Shown here in pieces: positions 12,936-13,846 of a stretch of 13,846 nucleotides of DNA. The notes below the pieces were generated by a model. That model did not search any database, was not told where the DNA came from, and was given only the letters and a program-made list of their open reading frames with translations. This stretch comes from Kiritimatiellia bacterium (GTDB lineage Bacteria > Verrucomicrobiota > Kiritimatiellia > UBA8416 > SLMC01), in contig SLMC01000150.1 in the NCBI GenBank assembly GCA_007133745.1, forward strand, positions 1 to 13,846, read 5' to 3'. The stretch's first letter is position 1, and every line of letters begins with the position of its first letter. The position numbers and the translations under genes were made by a program.

Positions 12936-13760
12936 CTATGACCTCCGTTTCACAATGAACTTGTCGGACGGTTTCCGTCTCGATCTCGTCTTGCCGCCCT
13001 TGGCCGGTTTGCCCCAGGGCGAGACGGGATGTCCGCCGCCGGAACTTCGGCCTTCTCCGCCGCCCATCGGATGATCCACCGGATTCATCGCCACGCCGCG
13101 GACCGTCGGGCGAATCCCGCGCCAGCGCCGACGCCCGGCCTTGCCGTCCGAAAGGGCCGAATGATCGGGATTGCCCACCCGGCCCACCGTGGCCATGCAC
13201 TTCAAATGAATTTTTCTGATCTCGCCCGAGGGCAGCTTGACATTGGCGAAATCCCCCTCGCGCGACATCAGTTGAGCGCCCTCGCCGGCCGACCGCACCA
13301 CCGTGCCGCCGCGACCGGGTTTCATCTCCACATTGTGGATCGTCATCCCCAAAGGTATTTTCCCCAGCGGCAAGGCGTTGCCCTCGATCGGCTCCGCGTC
13401 CGGCCCGGACATCACCGTCGTCCCGACACTCAGCCCGAGCGGCGCCAGAACATAGCGTTTCTCCCCGTCGACATAATGAAGCAACGCTATGTTGGCCGAA
13501 CGGTTCGGATCGTATTCAATGGCCGCGACACGCGCCGGCACTCCGAATTTTTCCCTGCGGAAATCCAGCAGGCGCCGATGACGCTTGTGGCCGCCGCCCC
13601 GATGGCGAACCGTAATGCGCCCTGCGGCGTTGCGCCCCGCGTTCTGCTTCCGAGCGCGCACCAAAGACCGTTCGGGGCTCGCCTTGGTGATCTCGTCGAA
13701 GGACGACACCGTGGTGAACCTCAAGCTGGGCGTGACCGGTCTGTATTTTCTGTTCGGCAT
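12936..13760 (-). CDS. rplB: Ribosomal protein L2 (uL2)
   Basis: A 274-residue protein of normal L2 length. L2 binds 23S rRNA, helps join the subunits and lies near the peptidyl-transferase centre. The N-terminal half carries the RNA-binding fold (RHRGGGHKRHRR at about 52-63; EYDPNRSANIALLHY at 82-96). The C-terminal half carries the signature GVAMNPVDHPMGGGEG at about 222-237. The conserved His after Asp is present (H230), but the usual HPHGGGEG is HPMGGGEG here, a variant I recall from Bacteroidota and Verrucomicrobiota-like bacteria. The ATG start fits family length. The nearest purine-rich motif (GGGAG) is about 11 bases upstream, slightly long. The TAG stop is only 3 bases before rpsS, suggesting translational coupling. 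Confidence 0.98.
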   Translation of the reverse strand: MPNRKYRPVTPSLRFTTVSSFDEITKASPERSLVRARKQNAGRNAAGRITVRHRGGGHKRHRRLLDFRREKFGVPARVAAIEYDPNRSANIALLHYVDGEKRYVLAPLGLSVGTTVMSGPDAEPIEGNALPLGKIPLGMTIHNVEMKPGRGGTVVRSAGEGAQLMSREGDFANVKLPSGEIRKIHLKCMATVGRVGNPDHSALSDGKAGRRRWRGIRPTVRGVAMNPVDHPMGGGEGRSSGGGHPVSPWGKPAKGGKTRSRRKPSDKFIVKRRS

Positions 13761-13785
13761 GACTGCGTATTCTCCCGTCCTTTCG

Positions 13786-13846
13786 CTAGATCGCCTCGAT
13801 CTTGTCCCCCTGCTTCAGGGTCACGACCGCTCGTTTCCAATCCGAC
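13786..13846 (-). CDS. rplW: Ribosomal protein L23 (uL23), C-terminal end only
   Basis: Only the last 19 codons and a TAG stop are inside the window; the gene continues beyond the right edge. The readable residues end in SDWKRAVVTLKQGDKIEAI, which matches the usual L23 C-terminus (a (T/S)DWKKA-V-L--GD-I pattern). L23 is a large-subunit protein that binds 23S rRNA domain III at the exit of the peptide tunnel, where trigger factor and SRP dock. Its place directly upstream of rplB (25-base gap) is the standard S10-operon order, and this supports the call despite the short fragment. Confidence 0.88.
   Translation of the reverse strand, partial: SDWKRAVVTLKQGDKIEAI

Noticed and set aside
13062..13074. 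L2 HPMGGGEG in place of HPHGGGEG as a possible loss of function
   Set aside because: The preceding Asp-His (H230) that family studies single out is intact, and the Met variant is, as I recall, common in some phyla, so it is not a defect.

Overview
The window holds a bacterial ribosomal-protein supercluster. It runs right to left on the minus strand as one almost unbroken S10 - spc - alpha array: the end of rplW (L23), then rplB, rpsS, rplV, rpsC, rplP, rpmC, rpsQ, rplN, rplX, rplE, rpsN, rpsH, rplF, rplR, rpsE, rplO, secY, adk, map, rpmJ, rpsM, rpsK, rpsD, rpoA and rplQ. Gaps between genes are mostly 0 to 45 bases and several neighbours overlap (ATGA, GTGA, TAATG). The largest gap is 84 bases, between map and rpmJ. 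The layout suggests one long transcript, or a few nested ones, whose main promoter lies beyond the right edge. Together the genes supply about half of the ribosome core, the SecY translocon channel, adenylate kinase, methionine aminopeptidase and the RNA polymerase alpha subunit.

Two genes often found in this array are absent: rpmD (L30), expected between rpsE and rplO, and infA (IF1), expected between map and rpmJ. Four ribosomal proteins (S14, S4, L24, L36) and adenylate kinase keep Cys or Cys/His zinc sites. S11 has an N-terminal extension of about 57 residues, and L18 a C-terminal extension of about 40. Several starts are not ATG (rpsC TTG; rpsE, rplF and rpsN GTG).

Left of rplQ the character changes. 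A convergent intergenic hairpin (about 572-608) separates rplQ from a small plus-strand ORF (328-549, 73 aa) that I do not recognise. This ORF has a plausible promoter, and a strong palindrome (225-261) overlaps the promoter's -35 element. Positions 1-224 hold no confident gene, only a minus-strand frame open to the left edge and an imperfect inverted repeat.

The organism is a bacterium of moderately high GC. The S11 extension, the missing L30 and the HPMGGGEG form of L2 would fit the Planctomycetota-Verrucomicrobiota-Chlamydiota superphylum (for example Verrucomicrobiota, Kiritimatiellota or Lentisphaerota). That placement is from memory of family features and is tentative. I see no mobile element, CRISPR array, rRNA or tRNA, and no evidence of a new multi-gene system. 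The unusual content is limited to the ribosomal-protein extensions, the gene losses and the small left-flank locus.
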